From an uncultured Oleiphilus sp. (GTDB lineage: Bacteria; Pseudomonadota; Gammaproteobacteria; Pseudomonadales; Oleiphilaceae): 40,862 nt of DNA. The stretch covers positions 1 through 40,862 of the forward strand of contig CAJWBE010000032.1 in assembly GCA_913020045.1 (NCBI GenBank). Direction: 5' to 3'. This document shows, piece after piece, positions 14,987-23,700 of this stretch (positions are counted from its first letter, which is position 1; each line of letters starts with the position of its first letter). The position numbers and the translations under genes are program-made. A model generated the notes under the pieces. It saw only the letters and a program-made list of their open reading frames with translations, was not told the DNA's origin and ran no database searches.

Positions 14987-17710
14987 TCACTCTACCCGAA
15001 GATACTGAAATTCGGCAAGGACATCTGCAGAAGGGGTCACCGAGAAAGGTGAGTCAATGTGAATCTGTCGCGCGCTCGTAACCGTATCAGACCCTGCCGT
15101 ACCGCCCGTATCGACAACATCACTACTAACAATATCTAGCCATGCAGTGCTCGTATTCTCAATTCGAAAAGGCAATACATCCTCTACGTCAACATTCGTC
15201 AAACTCAACAGAGCACTTGCCGATAACTGATCATTCGCACTATTCACAGACCATAACGAGGGGTTTTCCAATACGCCTTCATCACTCACTGCCGACGAAT
15301 CAGCCGCTGCCAGCAAGTACATTTTTCTCTCTAGCGCGCCATTCGAGTAGTCATTGGCAGCGAGCCACTTCCCAAATGGTGCATTGGTTCGGTCAACCAT
15401 TAGATGAAAAACGGGTTGTAGCTCCACAGGACAGTCTCCGGCCAAAATATCAGCGGGCGAACAACTCGCTGCACAATCACCATCATCTATTTGTTGTTGC
15501 GTACATTCTTCTGTACAAGCACCTGCTTGTATCTGGGCATTTGAGCAGTAAAGAGGATAGCTCGCGTATTCATTAAATTGATTCGTACAATCACCGTTGG
15601 CGAGATCTAAGCCAGTGCAGCTTACCGACGTGCCTGAGCCAATGTCATTGCCCAAGTCACAGCTAACACGTTGGTAGTTTTTGTAACACACATTCTCTTG
15701 TGTGCCACTTTTTCGAAGCGCTGTAATAAACATTCCGTTATCGCTCGGCTGGGCATGCAGTCCAAAATGCTTGTAGCGAGCTCCTAACATTACTTGTTCT
15801 CGCTCAGCGATCGGAGACGAAAGCGGAATCAGATACTGATAACGAAGGAGGAGTTCTCGCTCTTTCATTTTTGCCAGCATGAAGAGAGTATCGCCTTCAA
15901 GCATTAATGATAGCTCTCTAACATGTGCATTTGCATACTGTAAAAAACCAAGCAGCTCTGCATTGTTAGCGGGTGAATCTAATTCATTCAAGTGTAAATA
16001 ATTTGCAGCAGAGCATGGGTTATCAAGCTCTGCTAACGATGGGTCAACTAACAACTCAGCCGCTGTAACGCAGTAGTCGTCGGTATCTACGACGACCGAG
16101 CACCCAAGCAAGTTGTCGCACTCCGTCACAAATTGCCATGGCTCACCCGGCGACGGCAATTGCGCATCGGCCACATCATGTGCGTTGACGCAGTCATCAA
16201 TCAGCGCATCACGATCGACCTGACTTAACTCTTCATCATCGGCTCCTTCATTTTGACAGTCTTGAATATCAAACTGAGAAAACGACCGAGTAGTAGTGAA
16301 GTCATTGAGTTCTCTCAACTGGTCTTCATAAATAACCGAGTAATTATTAGGCAAGTCGGCGACATCCGGCGTAAAGCTAGCGCTGATGTAATCATGCTTC
16401 AGCAACTTAGATTGATCCAAAAAGAGCATGTCGCTGCCGTTACTATTGACCTTAACCGGAGTCAGTATTTCTCGCGAACCAAGCCCCGAGTACTGCGCAT
16501 CTAAACGATAGACCCTGTCAGTAAGGATACTGCTCTCATCTAAAAACGTTTTACTAAACAAGTCTTGAGTACTATTAAACACAAATAGGTCTCGCCCTAG
16601 CTGAAGCAGGTAGTTGTAATCGCTTAAGTGGGCTAGCTGAAAGACATAGGGGGCCGCCTCTTCATCACTGCCAACATCTACTCGCTCCGTGTTGCGAGCC
16701 TGCGACCATACGACGTCGCGAGACGCGTCATAGAACCGCAGGCGTTCTTCAGCCACACCGAAACCCAAGTAGCCGTATGTCAGCCGGTAGTCATTAGGTG
16801 CGACAGTGCTATCGTCTAGCTCCCAAGCAAATAACACCTGCGCTCTAGCCTCTGATTCAAGCACAGAACTAAACTTTCTCGTTTTACACGTTGCGTCGTT
16901 AGTATTAACCCCAACTTCTTGGCCAATCGTTTCTCCCGCACAAAGTTCAAACTTGGTAGCATTTGCATCGTAATTTAGCGGTAACTTGAAGTAGCGAGTT
17001 TGGATATCGCTGTAATCGGTACCGCTACCATTGCAAGAGGAGACCGCGGTTTTAACGTAAACCCAAGGAGCGTTAATGACTTTATGTAAAACGTTACCAG
17101 CGCCATCGTCTTGAGTCTCTACCGTCTGAGCGGGAATAATTTCACAAACAGGATTAGTAAACTGACGTAACGCACGAATCTCACCGCTGGCGTGCGTTAC
17201 GACGAACACGATATCAAGACGAGAATAGACCGTATGTTCTGGCTGACGGGAGTCATCGTCTACAGTGTTCAGCATCGAAATCAATCCAGTGTCCGCCTTA
17301 ACGACCACCGAGGGATTCTCAGCTTGGAAACTCTCACCGCCCTTGCCCCCATCAAAAGCCAGCTGATCATCGGCTTCAAAGCTAGGGTCATAGCTCAGTA
17401 AAGATAAGGCCTTGTCATCGCGTTCAATAGACAACTGAGTATCAGGGACAGGGTTTCCGTCTTCATCCAAAATGACATAATTATCATCGGCATCTACTGT
17501 TTCCGGCGCATCAAGGACAAAACCAATGAATGGTTCGTCGACCGGACTATAAGAAATGGGAGGTAAAGCAGGAGGTTCTTGAAAAAAATCAGGCGACTCG
17601 GTAGCAGGAAGGGTACCCTCTTTAGTACAGCCCGCCAGCGTTATAGCGAATGCTGTAAATATACTTAGTCTGGCAAACAGCCGGATCACCACGGAGCATG
17701 TCCTTTTCAT
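14987..17710 (-). CDS. Large Cys-repeat lipoprotein of unknown function
   Basis: About 907 residues from the ATG at 17710 (MKRTCSVVIRLF); the frame is open 23 codons further up, but this start gives a normal signal peptide ending in LAGC, a lipobox. The mature protein is acidic and Ser/Thr/Asp-rich, with beta-propeller-like stretches such as LTYGYLGFGV and FQLAHLSDYNYLLQLGRDLFVFN. Residues 698-760 contain four copies of C-[ST]-x3-[IL]-x2-G-[AD]-C. Many other Cys (for example around 520-590) suggest disulphides outside the cytoplasm. I do not recognise a family. It is divergent from fliK, with about 150 bases between the starts, and upstream of the bax-type gene on the same strand. Confidence 0.75.
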   Translation of the reverse strand: MKRTCSVVIRLFARLSIFTAFAITLAGCTKEGTLPATESPDFFQEPPALPPISYSPVDEPFIGFVLDAPETVDADDNYVILDEDGNPVPDTQLSIERDDKALSLLSYDPSFEADDQLAFDGGKGGESFQAENPSVVVKADTGLISMLNTVDDDSRQPEHTVYSRLDIVFVVTHASGEIRALRQFTNPVCEIIPAQTVETQDDGAGNVLHKVINAPWVYVKTAVSSCNGSGTDYSDIQTRYFKLPLNYDANATKFELCAGETIGQEVGVNTNDATCKTRKFSSVLESEARAQVLFAWELDDSTVAPNDYRLTYGYLGFGVAEERLRFYDASRDVVWSQARNTERVDVGSDEEAAPYVFQLAHLSDYNYLLQLGRDLFVFNSTQDLFSKTFLDESSILTDRVYRLDAQYSGLGSREILTPVKVNSNGSDMLFLDQSKLLKHDYISASFTPDVADLPNNYSVIYEDQLRELNDFTTTRSFSQFDIQDCQNEGADDEELSQVDRDALIDDCVNAHDVADAQLPSPGEPWQFVTECDNLLGCSVVVDTDDYCVTAAELLVDPSLAELDNPCSAANYLHLNELDSPANNAELLGFLQYANAHVRELSLMLEGDTLFMLAKMKERELLLRYQYLIPLSSPIAEREQVMLGARYKHFGLHAQPSDNGMFITALRKSGTQENVCYKNYQRVSCDLGNDIGSGTSVSCTGLDLANGDCTNQFNEYASYPLYCSNAQIQAGACTEECTQQQIDDGDCAASCSPADILAGDCPVELQPVFHLMVDRTNAPFGKWLAANDYSNGALERKMYLLAAADSSAVSDEGVLENPSLWSVNSANDQLSASALLSLTNVDVEDVLPFRIENTSTAWLDIVSSDVVDTGGTAGSDTVTSARQIHIDSPFSVTPSADVLAEFQYLRVE
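15431..15619 (-). repeat. Four-copy Cys-x-Gly-x-Cys repeat inside the large lipoprotein
   Basis: Reading on the minus strand, CTGLDLANGDC (15587-15619), CSNAQIQAGAC (15515-15547), CTQQQIDDGDC (15473-15505) and CSPADILAGDC (15431-15463) are four 11-residue units of the form C-[ST]-x3-[IL]-x2-G-[AD]-C. The last three follow at a strict 14-residue period with the linkers TEE and AAS. The DNA copies differ, so this is an old protein repeat and not a recent duplication. Each unit could close a small disulphide loop or bind metal. Confidence 0.75.
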
Positions 17711-17863
17711 ATCAAATGAATACACTATCAAGCGCAGCATTATATCCGGCTTGGCGGGTGAATTAAGTGAAGCGGTCATTGATTGGGAGCCGGTTCACAC
17801 AATAATTTCCTGATGACTGCTGGTTTTTGGGCTTCGAGCCAATATTCCTCTATAGTCTGCAGT

Positions 17864-19858
17864 ATGGAAATTACACCCTCCAATACTGGCCGCCCAGAAT
17901 CGTCGCTCTCACCAACGAATACTCCGGCAGTAAAGTTGACCTCAATCGACGCCTTAGGCTTGTCGCAAAACCGCGCTTATAACGCGACAGTGATAGGACG
18001 CTATCAAACAAGTGAGCCGCCAACCGCAAACGCATCACTACCCAGCAACAATACGAGCAATCAGACAAGCTCAGCACCCGTGCAAGAATGGATGATATTG
18101 ATCAAAGACAAAACACTATTGATCGCGACGACAGAAAACCTAAGTAAAGGTCAGGCTCTTGAGGTGATACTCGCACCAACTAAAAGCGCATCAGCAGAGC
18201 CTGCGTTACTGATAAAATCATCATCGATGGGCGACATCGCAAAACCGTCAAGCGAGAGTTTTATCACACAGCCGATATCGCTTTTACTAAAAGCCATGAG
18301 CCAGAGCTTGCCACGACAAATGTCCTTAGCGGCAGGTTTATCGATCCTGAACGAGTACGCATTGCAACCCAATCAACAAGCCAGCCAAACAGCACAGACC
18401 AATAACACGGCAGTATCGCCATCCAATGCGACACTTGCGTCTGCCACGATACAACTGTTACGCCCTCTTTGGCTGAATCAAGCAAGCTTACTGACCGAGC
18501 TAAACAATGCTTTATCGCCAAGTCAAAGTGCTTTACAAACACCAAACACCGCGCAAACGTCCAGCGCCTCAATTACGACAGCCCCCACTGCGAGCCCATC
18601 TGCACAGGCTGACAATGCCGCTAAGCAAATTCGAGCAGCATTAGAAAATAGCGGGATATTGCTGGAAAACAAGCTGCTTGCCGTACCGTCTCAAAAGGCG
18701 TTTGTCTCACTACAACAAACGCTGATCCAAACCTTAACGTTACTCATGCCCGCGAGCACAGAGCAATCATCTGGACAGACGTCGACGCAGGTTAACACTA
18801 AATCGCCAGCGAACATCGCCACCCAGCTCACGGCGAAACTTAACCCCACTTTATTGGTCGACAAACCGTCACCCTCCCCCTTGCCAAATCAAGCACCCGC
18901 TTCCGCCACTCAAGACCATGCAGCGCTGACAGCGAAACAGCTATTAACGAGTTACCAGCAGTTAGCAAGTTCGGCCTCTCTCAATCAAGCCAGCGCCTCA
19001 TCAAGCCTTATCAGCTCGCTAAAAACGCTTCATAACACGATCAATCCAGAAGCCTTCAAGCATAACGCAGCAATTTACGATTCATTGAAAACAGTTCAAA
19101 CACAAACATTAGAGCTGATCGGAAAAATCGCCCTTAATAGTCAATCAGCGGCACCGACTTCGGATCTAAAGTCGACACTGACCGGCCTACTCGCGGCAGT
19201 GCAAACACAAGTTCCGAAAAGCCCAACCGCCAGCGCATTTATCGATGGAGCCACGCAGGCAAACTTGCTCAACTCACCCTTTGCCTTCCCCCACCCTGCT
19301 GCCAATATGGCGATGCACAATGCAACAAAAAAAGCAGATGCGATGCTCGCAGGCCAAGAACTGAGTACAGGACAAATACTGAAGCTGTTGGCAGGTATGC
19401 TGAACAGACTTCAATTCAATCAATTGAATGCCGTGTACCAAAGCCAAAGTAACACCTCAGAAACCACCCAAACACAGTCATGGTTCTTTGAGCTACCGAT
19501 GACCACCGCCCACCAACAACCTGATTTTTTTAGCCTAAGACTGGACCGTGAACGCTCTAATAAAGATGACTCATCAGAACCTGATGACCGTATAGAACAA
19601 TGGCGCATCAATTTATCCTTTACGCTTGAGTCTCTGGGAGAAATGACAATTCAAGCCAAGCTTTCTCCGCCCACAATATCCGCCTCAATATGGAGCAAGT
19701 CTGACGAGATTCTTAAACTCGTCAAAACGGAAGAGACAGCCTTGCGCCAGCGCTTAGAAGGTATCGGATTAGAAGTCGCCGACGTTCAATGCCTGCGGGG
19801 GCAGCCTGTAGACAACAGCGCAAATATTGATAAGCAGTTTGTGGATACCAGAGCATGA
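17864..19858 (+). CDS. fliK: Flagellar hook-length control protein FliK-like
   Basis: A 664-residue Ala/Ser/Gln/Thr-rich, low-complexity protein with a folded C-terminal domain (about 510-660) of the FliK hook-length-control type: SWFFELPMTT, IEQWRINLSFTLESLGEMTIQAKL and a terminal LRQRLEGIGLEVADVQCL. FliK is secreted through the flagellar export gate and tells FlhB to switch from hook to filament. The start at 17864 (MEITPSN) was chosen because the N-terminus resembles FliK proteins; in-frame starts 17 and 27 codons up exist and none has a good ribosome binding site. It overlaps flhX by four bases (ATGA). No other flagellar structural genes are near. Confidence 0.82.
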   Translation: MEITPSNTGRPESSLSPTNTPAVKLTSIDALGLSQNRAYNATVIGRYQTSEPPTANASLPSNNTSNQTSSAPVQEWMILIKDKTLLIATTENLSKGQALEVILAPTKSASAEPALLIKSSSMGDIAKPSSESFITQPISLLLKAMSQSLPRQMSLAAGLSILNEYALQPNQQASQTAQTNNTAVSPSNATLASATIQLLRPLWLNQASLLTELNNALSPSQSALQTPNTAQTSSASITTAPTASPSAQADNAAKQIRAALENSGILLENKLLAVPSQKAFVSLQQTLIQTLTLLMPASTEQSSGQTSTQVNTKSPANIATQLTAKLNPTLLVDKPSPSPLPNQAPASATQDHAALTAKQLLTSYQQLASSASLNQASASSSLISSLKTLHNTINPEAFKHNAAIYDSLKTVQTQTLELIGKIALNSQSAAPTSDLKSTLTGLLAAVQTQVPKSPTASAFIDGATQANLLNSPFAFPHPAANMAMHNATKKADAMLAGQELSTGQILKLLAGMLNRLQFNQLNAVYQSQSNTSETTQTQSWFFELPMTTAHQQPDFFSLRLDRERSNKDDSSEPDDRIEQWRINLSFTLESLGEMTIQAKLSPPTISASIWSKSDEILKLVKTEETALRQRLEGIGLEVADVQCLRGQPVDNSANIDKQFVDTRA

Positions 19859-20169
19859 GTGAGATACCCAAAGCAGTCGCCTTATCTTATGACGAACAGC
19901 GCGCCCCAATCGTCAGCGCAAAAGGCGATGCGGCGCTCGCTCAAGAGATTATCGATATCGCTGAGGCGCACGGCATCCCGCTATATGAAAACAAAGAACT
20001 CGTCGAAATGTTAAGCCGCATAGAGCTGGGCGCCGAAATACCAGAAATTTTATATCGAGTGATTGCCGAGATCATCGCCTTCGCCTACCATCTGCAGGGC
20101 AAGGTGCCCGAAGGGTTTCCTACAGACCCGAACGAGACGGATACGCATGACCAGTCCGGAAACGAATAA
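19855..20169 (+). CDS. flhX: FlhB C-terminal-domain homologue (FlhX/EscU-like)
   Basis: A 104-residue protein homologous to the cytoplasmic C-terminal half of FlhB/YscU, starting where FlhB has already been cut: KAVALSYDEQRAPIVSAKGDAALAQ, then GIPLYENKELVEMLSRIELG and IPEILYRVIAEIIAFAYHLQ. The NPTH autocleavage motif and the membrane part are absent. Such stand-alone proteins (called FlhX, or FlhB C-terminal related) can act with or in place of the FlhB C-terminal fragment in substrate switching. Translational coupling to fliK fits that role. The tail is short and acidic. Confidence 0.88.
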   Translation: MSEIPKAVALSYDEQRAPIVSAKGDAALAQEIIDIAEAHGIPLYENKELVEMLSRIELGAEIPEILYRVIAEIIAFAYHLQGKVPEGFPTDPNETDTHDQSGNE

Positions 20170-20241
20170 TTAGCCATCTTACGGAAGAGACAGCTATGCT
20201 ATTCCTTATGCTAAAAATACTAACAAAACAACGAGCTCACC

Positions 20242-21249
20242 ATGTCTCAATCTGACCACCAGCTGTTGATCGAATCGAAACACTATTTGTTTGCCACAGT
20301 GCTTGCCGCCGCATTGGGCATTAGCGCATTATTTAGCGGGCAACTTTTGCTGGCTATTTTGAGTGGTGCACTGTGCGCCATGCTGATCACGGGCAAGGTT
20401 AAAGGAGCCGACATACAAGATTTAGCCCGCTCAAGGGAGCCTCTAAAATGGTTATCTTTAGGGCTCACTGCTCTGGCACTAGTCGGCGTATATTCTGGTG
20501 TTAGCGAGGCTAAAACATGGCTATATGCAGCGCCATTGTTGGTCTTTTTCTTCTATGACTTCAAACCCGCCATTATCGTAATTGCCATATTATCCGTGAT
20601 AACAGGCATCACTTTGAACAGCATTGGTTCTGCATTTGAGAATATCCAATTTACGTTAAGCTATGTCTTTTATCTGGGCATTAGCTGCGCCTTAGTCTAT
20701 TTGCGCGACGTGAGAAGAAAGCAACTCAAACCATTACGAAGAACCGACAACCTTACGCAAGCCGCAACACGCGAACATTTAGATGATGACCTCACCAAAG
20801 AAATTCAACGGAGCGAGCGCGAAGGAAGCGAGCTCGCTGTCATGGCACTGGGTATTGATGAAGATTGCGCGCTGAAACTATCACCCAAACAAAGAGCAGG
20901 GGTGATTATCGAACTCGGCCGGCTACTGCACAATAATCTAAGAGTATTCGACAGTTATTACTTATGGGACGAAGATGAGTTCCTTATTATTTTGCCGCAC
21001 ACCAGCTCTGCTCAGGCCAATAAAATTGCAAACGAACTACGGGTCAAGGTGCGCAAGGAAGTCACGGTAAAAGACGAAAAGATAACAATTAGCGTTGGAA
21101 TCACCGGGCTCAACGTGGGCGATGACAGCAAAGCTCTTCCAGAGAAAGCCACAGAAGCACTCAAATATTCGTTCCGAAAAGGCAGTAATCGCACGCAATT
21201 ATATCGTGATGAGAACGACGCCAGCGATGAAACAAGGAGCGAGTCATGA
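20242..21249 (+). CDS. Membrane protein with degenerate GGDEF domain (first of a pair)
   Basis: 335 residues. Five or six membrane helices cover about residues 14-155, then a GGDEF-fold domain (about 168-320) with TDNLTQAATREHL at its start. The signature loop reads YLWDEDEF: the Asp-Glu-Phe part is kept (D245, E246, F247), but both Gly are replaced by Asp243-Glu244. The later motif ITISVGITGL is normal. Loss of the glycines that contact GTP makes diguanylate cyclase activity unlikely; a sensing or binding role is more probable. The gene ends in an ATGA overlap with a second protein of the same plan. It follows flhX by 72 bases, with no obvious terminator between. Confidence 0.85.
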   Translation: MSQSDHQLLIESKHYLFATVLAAALGISALFSGQLLLAILSGALCAMLITGKVKGADIQDLARSREPLKWLSLGLTALALVGVYSGVSEAKTWLYAAPLLVFFFYDFKPAIIVIAILSVITGITLNSIGSAFENIQFTLSYVFYLGISCALVYLRDVRRKQLKPLRRTDNLTQAATREHLDDDLTKEIQRSEREGSELAVMALGIDEDCALKLSPKQRAGVIIELGRLLHNNLRVFDSYYLWDEDEFLIILPHTSSAQANKIANELRVKVRKEVTVKDEKITISVGITGLNVGDDSKALPEKATEALKYSFRKGSNRTQLYRDENDASDETRSES

Positions 21250-22229
21250 GAAACGACGATCAACTGCAGCCCAACGTAATTGCTACCCTGTATTTGTTAG
21301 GCGCGGCCATCATGCTCCTACTTAGCATTCAGAACTATCGATATGGGCTTTTCCCTCTTGTTTACTGCGCCAGCATCATTATGGTTATCTTGCTTGGGCT
21401 AGGCCTGCATGCGCGCATTGCTTTTGAAAACAAACACCTGAACAGCGCCGCTATCTGGGGACTAGGGGTCTGCATTACGCTAACGCTTTGGGAAAGCATC
21501 GATCATGCAACACAAGTCAAGCATTGGACCTTCGCACTGGCGTTACTCGCCTTCGTGGCATTAAACCATCGCCAAGCGATGATTCTGACAAGTATTACCG
21601 CAGGCCTCATGTCGCTGAGCTTGCTACTGCAAGAAAGCATTGTCGACACGCTCTCATTTGCGATGAGCTTTACCCTACTGATCGCGCTAGCTAGCACCTA
21701 TGCCAAACTCCAGCAGCAACGCAATCGCACCCTCGTAGAGTTAGAAATTCGCGACCCAATGACCGGCGCGTATAACTATCGACATCTTGAAGACACGGTC
21801 GTCAAAGAAATCTGCCGCTCCGACCGCACAGGCAAGGCCCTATCGCTTATCGCGCTCGAAGTCGATTACTCGCCTCAGCTGCTTGATCTGCACGGAACGC
21901 TCACCAGCAACGACCTCCTTTATCAGCTGTCGGAATCATTACGGTCAATGATCCGAGCAGGCGATAGCCAATACTTCGACAGCCAATTTACCTTCTATCT
22001 TCTATTGCCCTGCACCCCTTCTGAGGGCGTAGTAGTCATTGCAGAACGTATCCGCCGAACCATTGAAAAAAGTAACTGGCCTGTTGTCGATAGCATTACA
22101 GTCAGTATTGGTTGTACAACATACGTATCAAATGATCAGGAGTTGTCAGCCACCCGCTTCGTTAACGATGCGAATATTGCTTTAGTAGAAGCGCAGAAAA
22201 ATGGGCATAACCGGGTATGCCACCATTAA
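21246..22229 (+). CDS. Membrane protein with degenerate GGDEF domain (second of a pair)
   Basis: 327 residues with about six membrane helices (residues 12-155) and a C-terminal GGDEF-fold domain. The entry motif IRDPMTGAYNYRHLEDT is well kept, as is ITVSIGCTTY near the end. The catalytic loop is destroyed: by alignment to the following YLLLP strand, SQFTF (246-250) stands where GGDEF should be. It cannot be an ordinary diguanylate cyclase. The start is coupled to the preceding gene by the ATGA overlap. The two proteins share architecture but are far diverged in sequence; a heteromeric membrane sensor is one reading. Confidence 0.83.
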   Translation: MRNDDQLQPNVIATLYLLGAAIMLLLSIQNYRYGLFPLVYCASIIMVILLGLGLHARIAFENKHLNSAAIWGLGVCITLTLWESIDHATQVKHWTFALALLAFVALNHRQAMILTSITAGLMSLSLLLQESIVDTLSFAMSFTLLIALASTYAKLQQQRNRTLVELEIRDPMTGAYNYRHLEDTVVKEICRSDRTGKALSLIALEVDYSPQLLDLHGTLTSNDLLYQLSESLRSMIRAGDSQYFDSQFTFYLLLPCTPSEGVVVIAERIRRTIEKSNWPVVDSITVSIGCTTYVSNDQELSATRFVNDANIALVEAQKNGHNRVCHH

Positions 22230-22274
22230 CGACACTTCGATGATTTTACTACTCCCCAGAGCGACACCAACGCC

Positions 22275-23693
22275 TTGATTGATATCCCGACCATTGTCGA
22301 TTGGCTGCACCAACACCCCCAATGGGTCGTTTCCGGTATCGCACTCGTTGCATTCGTTGAATCACTCGCCATTGCCGGCATCATCGTGCCGGGTATCGCC
22401 ATTCTGTTTGCCATTGCCGTTGTTGCCGGCGGCGCCGACATCGCACTGAGCCAAGCATTACTGGCGGGGATTGTCGGGGCGGTTTGTGGCGACACGCTAA
22501 GCTTTTACTTGGGCTATCACTACCAAGACCGGCTGCGCGCCGTTTGGCCTTTTTCTCGCTATCCCGACGCCTTAGCTAGTGGCGAAACGTTCTTCAAAAA
22601 GCATGGTGGTAAAAGTGTTGTCGTGGGCAGATTTATCGGGCCACTGAGGCCTGTCCTTCCTGTCATTGCAGGTATGTTCGGCATGAAACCCGTGCGCTTC
22701 ATCTCGATCAATTTGGTCTCAGCGCTGGCTTGGTCACCCGTTTATATTTTGCCTGGTTATTTCGTTGGTGCGGCAGTTAATATTACGCCGCCAGAGCACT
22801 GGCTAAGCCTTCTGGGCTCCCTCTCGATAGCCCTGCTCCTTACCAGTCTTGCGTTTGGCTACGCAAGCAGACGATTACAGCATGGCGAAAGCTGGTATGA
22901 ATTCCTGCATCGACAAGGCCTTTTAGGTCGTCATACAAACTATGACAAGCCACTCGCCTCTCTTGTTTTGCTTTCTGTTTCCGCTTCCCTTTTTGTGTTG
23001 TGGAGTATCGCGACATCTATGCAGGCAGTATCTGAGTGGGATCAACTCTGGTTAGAGTTCGCACTCTCGATTGAATTCAAAGCACTCCATACTTTTTTTG
23101 TCGCAACGACCCTGCTTGGCGACGAATCATTTCTGACCTTTAGCTTCGTGCTTTGCACCATAGCGCTCCTTTGCACCCGCCAATGGCGACCCGCTATCGC
23201 CATCGCGGCATCAGGCTTAGCAACTAGCGTTATCACGCATACGCTAAAAGAGTGGTTTTATCTGCCGCGCCCAGACGTTCTTGCCCATGCCATCGGTAGC
23301 ATGGCTTACCCTAGCGGCCATACCAGTGGGGCCGTTGTATTATTTGGCATGATCGCCACGCTTTGCGCCGAGAGAGTCGCGCCGATACATCGCTGGAAAA
23401 TATATCTGAGCATTATCATGCCGGCACTATTAATAGGGTTTAGTCGAATCGCGCTAGCCGCGCACTGGTTTAGCGATGTGGTAGGAGGCTTTCTACTGGG
23501 GCTCGTCATTTGCTCTGTCGCTAGGCTGGCATATGGAACAATGACACGTTCAATGCCTAAGCACTTACCAGCGCTTGAAACTAATCAGCGGCTCTTACTA
23601 ATGATGGCATTGGTGATTTGGTTTATCGGCGCCCTCACGTATCTAACGATTAACCTAGATAGCGGGTTCACACGCTACGCACAACTGAACTAA
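22275..23693 (+). CDS. DedA-PAP2 fusion membrane protein
   Basis: A 472-residue polytopic protein. The N-terminal half (about 1-210) is a DedA/SNARE-associated domain: FVESLAIAGIIVPG, FKKHGGKSVVVGRFIGPLRPVLPVIAGMFGM. The C-terminal half (about 215-440) is a PAP2 lipid phosphatase with all three motifs: KEWFYLPRP, PSGHT, and SRIALAAHWFSDVVGG. DedA proteins move lipid carriers across membranes and PAP2 enzymes dephosphorylate undecaprenyl diphosphate or phosphatidate, so a carrier-recycling role is plausible. The only start that gives the full DedA domain is a TTG at 22275, without a clear ribosome binding site. It ends seven bases from a convergent gene. Confidence 0.88.
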   Translation: MIDIPTIVDWLHQHPQWVVSGIALVAFVESLAIAGIIVPGIAILFAIAVVAGGADIALSQALLAGIVGAVCGDTLSFYLGYHYQDRLRAVWPFSRYPDALASGETFFKKHGGKSVVVGRFIGPLRPVLPVIAGMFGMKPVRFISINLVSALAWSPVYILPGYFVGAAVNITPPEHWLSLLGSLSIALLLTSLAFGYASRRLQHGESWYEFLHRQGLLGRHTNYDKPLASLVLLSVSASLFVLWSIATSMQAVSEWDQLWLEFALSIEFKALHTFFVATTLLGDESFLTFSFVLCTIALLCTRQWRPAIAIAASGLATSVITHTLKEWFYLPRPDVLAHAIGSMAYPSGHTSGAVVLFGMIATLCAERVAPIHRWKIYLSIIMPALLIGFSRIALAAHWFSDVVGGFLLGLVICSVARLAYGTMTRSMPKHLPALETNQRLLLMMALVIWFIGALTYLTINLDSGFTRYAQLN

Positions 23694-23700
23694 TGCGCCC

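Noticed and set aside
15142-15576. Open frame of 144 codons on the plus strand
   Set aside because: It is antisense to the well-formed large lipoprotein gene and has no protein-like composition or ribosome binding site.
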